Shown here: one piece after another, positions 14,446 through 16,196 of the stretch
How positions within the stretch are numbered: position 1 is the first letter of the stretch
Layout: each line of letters opens with the position of its first letter
NCBI GenBank assembly: GCA_964388235.1
Contig: CAYLXN010000014.1
Location: 1-16,196 of the forward strand
Source: CAYLXN01 sp964388235
Lineage (GTDB): Bacteria > Patescibacteriota > Saccharimonadia > Saccharimonadales > Saccharimonadaceae
Reading direction: 5' to 3'
DNA: 16,196 nt
Made by a program: the position numbers and the translations under genes
The notes under the pieces: model-generated
Told to the model about the DNA's origin: nothing
Seen by the model: the letters and a program-made list of their open reading frames with translations, nothing else
The model's database searches: none

Positions 14446-15372
14446 TTATTTGCGCTTGGAGTGGTATTTCTGATGGACGTTTCTTAAGTGGCTGTCAGTG
14501 ATGTGAGTGTAGATTTGAGTGGTCGAAATATCACTATGACCCAGCATCCCCTGGACGGCGCGAATATCGGCGCCGTTCATCAGTAGGTCGGTTGCAAAAC
14601 TATGGCGTAGGGTGTGCGGCGTGACCTTTTTGGTTATGCCAGCTAATTTGGCATATTTTGAGACTAATCGCTCGACGCTGCGATTTGACAGCCGTCGATA
14701 ATTACCATCGGTGGTAGCTTGGCCAGCTTGGCGGCTGTGATTTAGAAATAGTGGCTGTAAGCTGTCGGTTCTAGTTTGGAGGTAATTCTCTAGCGCCAAC
14801 TTAGCCTGTTGGCTGACAAACACAGGGCGATCTTTCGACCCCTTGCCGCGAACGATAAATTCGCAGCGTTCGAGGTTGATGTCATCACGATTTAGACTGG
14901 TTAGTTCTGAAACTCGCAAGCCACTTGAAAACAGCAGTTCGATCAAGGCTCGATCTCTCAGGCCGGATTGGTCATCTTTGATCTCGTCGAGCATCTGCTC
15001 AATCTCAGTTGGATAGAGAAAAGTTACTTGTTTACGATTAGTTTTGGGCAGCTTAACCTTTGTGGGCGACAGCGAATCGATGTCGCGTTCTTCAAGATAT
15101 TGCAAAAACGATCGCAAGGCGATCAGGTGATAACTTTGGGTTAAAAGTGATAATTCTTCGCCGTTATCGTTGATATAGCGATTGAGCCACAGGCGATATT
15201 TGCGAATTTGCTCGCTAGAAATATTTTCGACGGCTAATTCTTCACCACAAAATTCAATAAAACGATCTAAATACAATTCGTAATTACGAGAGGTGTTAAT
15301 TGACACTCCGCGTTCAATTTCTAAAAATTCCAGAAAACCATATTTCAAATCAACAATAAAATGCTTGCTCAT
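14446..15372 (-). CDS. Xer-type tyrosine recombinase (XerC/XerD family)
   Basis: This 308-residue site-specific recombinase has an N-terminal SAM-like core-binding domain (about 5-95) and a C-terminal catalytic domain (about 115-300). The catalytic residues are visible: R153 in SSGLRVSELTSL, K177 in GKGSKDR, H253 and R256 in TPHTLRHSFATDLL, H279 in MLGHSDISTT and the nucleophile Y288 in QIYTH. Length matches XerC/D (about 300). Chromosome dimer resolution at dif is the usual role; whether this is the only Xer cannot be told from the window. I chose the ATG at 15372 since MSKHFIVD opens the domain and lies six bases after TATAAT. A longer in-frame start at 15477 would run through the promoter and the ndk start. 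Confidence 0.92.
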   Translation of the reverse strand: MSKHFIVDLKYGFLEFLEIERGVSINTSRNYELYLDRFIEFCGEELAVENISSEQIRKYRLWLNRYINDNGEELSLLTQSYHLIALRSFLQYLEERDIDSLSPTKVKLPKTNRKQVTFLYPTEIEQMLDEIKDDQSGLRDRALIELLFSSGLRVSELTSLNRDDINLERCEFIVRGKGSKDRPVFVSQQAKLALENYLQTRTDSLQPLFLNHSRQAGQATTDGNYRRLSNRSVERLVSKYAKLAGITKKVTPHTLRHSFATDLLMNGADIRAVQGMLGHSDISTTQIYTHITDSHLRNVHQKYHSKRK

Positions 15373-15378
15373 AGTTCT

Positions 15379-15384
15379 ATTATA
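15379..15384 (-). promoter_or_regulatory. -10 box of the recombinase gene, leaderless arrangement
   Basis: On the minus strand a perfect TATAAT is followed by AGAACT and then the ATG, so transcription should begin at the start codon. The context is almost the same as that of ychF (TAAAAT-AGAACC-ATG). No clear -35 box is seen. Confidence 0.6.
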
Positions 15385-15420
15385 GCTTATTTTTTGGCAG
15401 TGGAGTTTTTGGATTAAGTT

Positions 15421-15429
15421 TGTTAGAAT
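15421..15429 (+). promoter_or_regulatory. Extended -10 promoter of ndk
   Basis: TGTTAGAAT (TGn plus TAGAAT) with a weak -35 candidate TGGAGT 17 bases upstream (15401-15406). Transcription should start near 15436. Unlike its divergent neighbour, ndk then has a leader of about 18 bases with a strong ribosome site, AAAGGAG (15441-15447). Confidence 0.5.
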
Positions 15430-15453
15430 AAGTTTAAAGAAAAGGAGAGTATT

Positions 15454-16011
15454 ATGACAGACGTCAAAGATAATCAACCAGAATCTAGGGATAAGTTCGA
15501 TGATACCGACAACAATGTCGAGCGAACGCTAGTGTTGTTTAAGCCAGATGCGGTGCAACGAGGGGTAATTGGTGAGATTCTGACTCGGTTTGAGCGAGTT
15601 GGGTTGAAAATCGTCGGCACTAAAATGCTGGCGCCAACCAAAGATCATTATCACGCTCACTATGAGGCGATTGGTAAGATGATCACTCGACGCGGCGAAG
15701 AAGCGTTTAATTATACGTTAGACTATATGACCCAAGGGCCGGTGATCGCGATGGTGTTTGAAGGAGTTGAAGCGGTGTCGTTGGTTCGGAAAATGGTTGG
15801 TGCGACTGAACCGAAACAGGCCGCTCCCGGTACGATTCGAGGTGACTTTTCGCACATGAGTTTTGGTTATGCTAATTTAATCCATCAAGGTACGCCAAAT
15901 TTGATCCATGCTTCAGGTGATCCAGTTGAGGCTGAGCAGGAGATTGGGCACTGGTTTAAGCCAGCTGAAATTTACAGCTATCACGTGTTGCACGAAAAAT
16001 ATACTCGGTAG
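15454..16011 (+). CDS. ndk: Nucleoside diphosphate kinase, long form
   Basis: This 185-residue enzyme moves the terminal phosphate between nucleoside triphosphates and diphosphates in the cytoplasm by way of a phosphohistidine. ERTLVLFKPDAVQRGVIGEIL (23-43) is the conserved N-terminal region with Lys30 at the phosphate site. GPVIAMVFEG (95-104), VRKMVGATEP (111-120), GTIRGDF (126-132) and NLIHASGD (149-156) follow, with His152 as the nucleophile. It is longer than the usual 140 or so residues. There is an acidic tail of about 22 residues at the N-terminus, an insert near 74-93, and about ten extra residues between RGDF and the active-site loop. The motif NLIH also occurs at 141-144, but only the second copy has the ASGDPVEAEQEI context. 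AAAGGAG six bases before the ATG fixes the start. Confidence 0.95.
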   Translation: MTDVKDNQPESRDKFDDTDNNVERTLVLFKPDAVQRGVIGEILTRFERVGLKIVGTKMLAPTKDHYHAHYEAIGKMITRRGEEAFNYTLDYMTQGPVIAMVFEGVEAVSLVRKMVGATEPKQAAPGTIRGDFSHMSFGYANLIHQGTPNLIHASGDPVEAEQEIGHWFKPAEIYSYHVLHEKYTR

Positions 16012-16035
16012 AAGGCTGCTGGTTGGTGGTTAAGG

Positions 16036-16065
16036 TGGAGCTTAGCGCCCCGGTAGCTCAACTGG
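16036..16065 (+). repeat. First copy of a 30-bp direct repeat carrying a tRNA 5' fragment
   Basis: This 30-base stretch is identical to 16167-16196, an offset of 131. It includes GCCCCGG at 16047-16053, followed by TA and GCTCAACTGG, which fits the 5' acceptor strand, positions 8-9 and the D-arm start of a tRNA. After it the sequence departs from a tRNA: the D-loop would be 14 bases long and there is no TTCGA-type T-arm. No promoter precedes it. It looks like a truncated tRNA gene or duplication debris behind ndk. Confidence 0.6.
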
Positions 16066-16089
16066 GCAGCCCTGAGCCTCCAATCAATT

Positions 16090-16122
16090 GCAGATCGTCT
16101 GCTCTATCAGTTGAGCTAGTGG
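16090..16122 (-). pseudogene. Inverted tRNA-like fragment (D-arm and part of the anticodon arm)
   Basis: The minus strand reads TAGCTCAACTGATAGAGCAG, with a perfect D-stem GCTC/GAGC around an eight-base loop, then ACGATCTGC. This fits a tRNA D-arm running into an anticodon arm. The expected anticodon-stem pairing fails and there is no T-arm, so no complete tRNA is formed. Ten bases (AGCTCAACTG at 16055-16064) are repeated in inverted form at 16108-16117, so the region could fold as a large imperfect hairpin in ndk mRNA. Confidence 0.4.
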
Positions 16123-16158
16123 ATGAACTTAGCTTATTAAATAATTTTGTTGTAAAAA

Positions 16159-16167
16159 TGGTATAAT
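16159..16167 (+). promoter_or_regulatory. Extended -10 promoter in front of a tRNA start
   Basis: TGGTATAAT is a perfect TGnTATAAT box. The presumed tRNA begins ten bases later, so the precursor would have a leader of about four bases. The other copy of the repeat lacks this promoter. Confidence 0.55.
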
Positions 16168-16196
16168 GGAGCTTAGCGCCCCGGTAGCTCAACTGG
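16167..16196 (+). repeat. Second copy of the 30-bp direct repeat, reaching the window end
   Basis: Identical over 30 bases to 16036-16065 and still matching at the last base, so the repeat may be longer. The identity begins at the last T of the TATAAT box and covers the presumed tRNA leader and 5' portion. Confidence 0.7.
16178..16196 (+). tRNA. Probable 5' end of a tRNA gene cut by the window edge
   Basis: GCCCCGGTAGCTCAACTGG fits a seven-base acceptor strand, U8, A9, the D-stem GCUC and the beginning of a D-loop. A strong promoter lies directly upstream. The anticodon is beyond the window, so the amino acid cannot be read; the sequence is reminiscent of some bacterial tRNA-Arg genes. Confidence 0.45.

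Noticed and set aside
14415..14453. AT-rich hairpin between the PilX-like gene and the recombinase as a shared terminator
   Set aside because: The eight-base-pair stem has a bulge, a 22-base loop, only two GC pairs and no T-run; it is not convincing.
15373..15477. 35-codon N-terminal extension of the recombinase
   Set aside because: It would run through the TATAAT box and the ndk promoter and start codon; the Xer domain begins at MSKHFIVD.
16047..16122. Complete tRNA gene on either strand
   Set aside because: D-arm parts are present on both strands, but no T-arm, no matching acceptor 3' strand with a sound cloverleaf, and no paired anticodon stem could be found.
1..16196. Alternative genetic code with UGA as glycine
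   Set aside because: UGA ends two genes (the pilin paralogue and pilD), and no gene contains in-frame UGA codons.
1..16196. CRISPR array, insertion sequence or prophage
   Set aside because: No regularly spaced repeats and no transposase or phage genes are seen; the tyrosine recombinase fits the housekeeping Xer type and has no element borders around it.

Overview
The window looks like a chromosomal segment of a small-genome, probably monoderm bacterium of the Candidate Phyla Radiation, most likely Candidatus Saccharibacteria (TM7). This assignment is an inference. It rests on the style of the type IV pilus (T4P) locus, pseudopilins of the G^DTIVEV type, the absence of any secretin or PilP gene, a long-form nucleoside diphosphate kinase, tight gene packing and moderate GC. 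UGA acts as a normal stop (two genes end in it and none uses it inside), which argues against the UGA-glycine lineages Gracilibacteria and Absconditabacteria.

Layout. Positions 1-162 hold the end of a surface-protein gene with a Pro/Thr-rich linker, a possible sortase-type motif and a C-terminal membrane segment. A bidirectional terminator follows, then the ATPase gene ychF on the minus strand. From 1429 to 14428 a T4P biogenesis locus runs on the plus strand: pilM, pilN, pilO, a 73-codon single-helix protein, pilB, pilT, pilC, a type IV prepilin, a pilin-like protein with an uncleavable N-terminus, the prepilin peptidase pilD, and four minor-pilin-like genes in the order FimT/GspH, PilV/GspI, PilW/GspJ, PilX/GspK. 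A Xer-type tyrosine recombinase gene lies convergently behind it, followed by a divergent ndk. The last 185 bases contain tRNA-derived fragments: two direct copies of a tRNA 5' portion 131 bp apart and one inverted D-arm fragment. The second direct copy has a good promoter and is probably the start of a real tRNA gene cut by the window edge.

How the genes work together. PilM, PilN and PilO form the inner platform, PilC is the membrane assembly core, and PilB and PilT drive extension and retraction. PilD cuts the leader peptides of the pilins, and the minor pilins probably prime or tip the fibre. Every exported pilin-like protein has an even number of cysteines outside the membrane, which suggests disulfide-stabilised heads.

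Regulation. The locus is not one simple operon. Well-formed sigma-70-type promoters precede pilM, the prepilin gene, the 221-codon pilin paralogue and the minor-pilin group. At five genes or gene groups (ychF, pilM, the paralogue, the FimT-like gene and xer) the -10 box lies only 6-9 bases before the start codon, so these messages are probably leaderless or nearly so. Genes inside operons mostly carry clear Shine-Dalgarno sites. The most unusual item is the 221-codon gene. Its C-terminal half and membrane helix align with the prepilin, but the cleavage motif is gone and about 60 cytoplasmic residues precede the helix.
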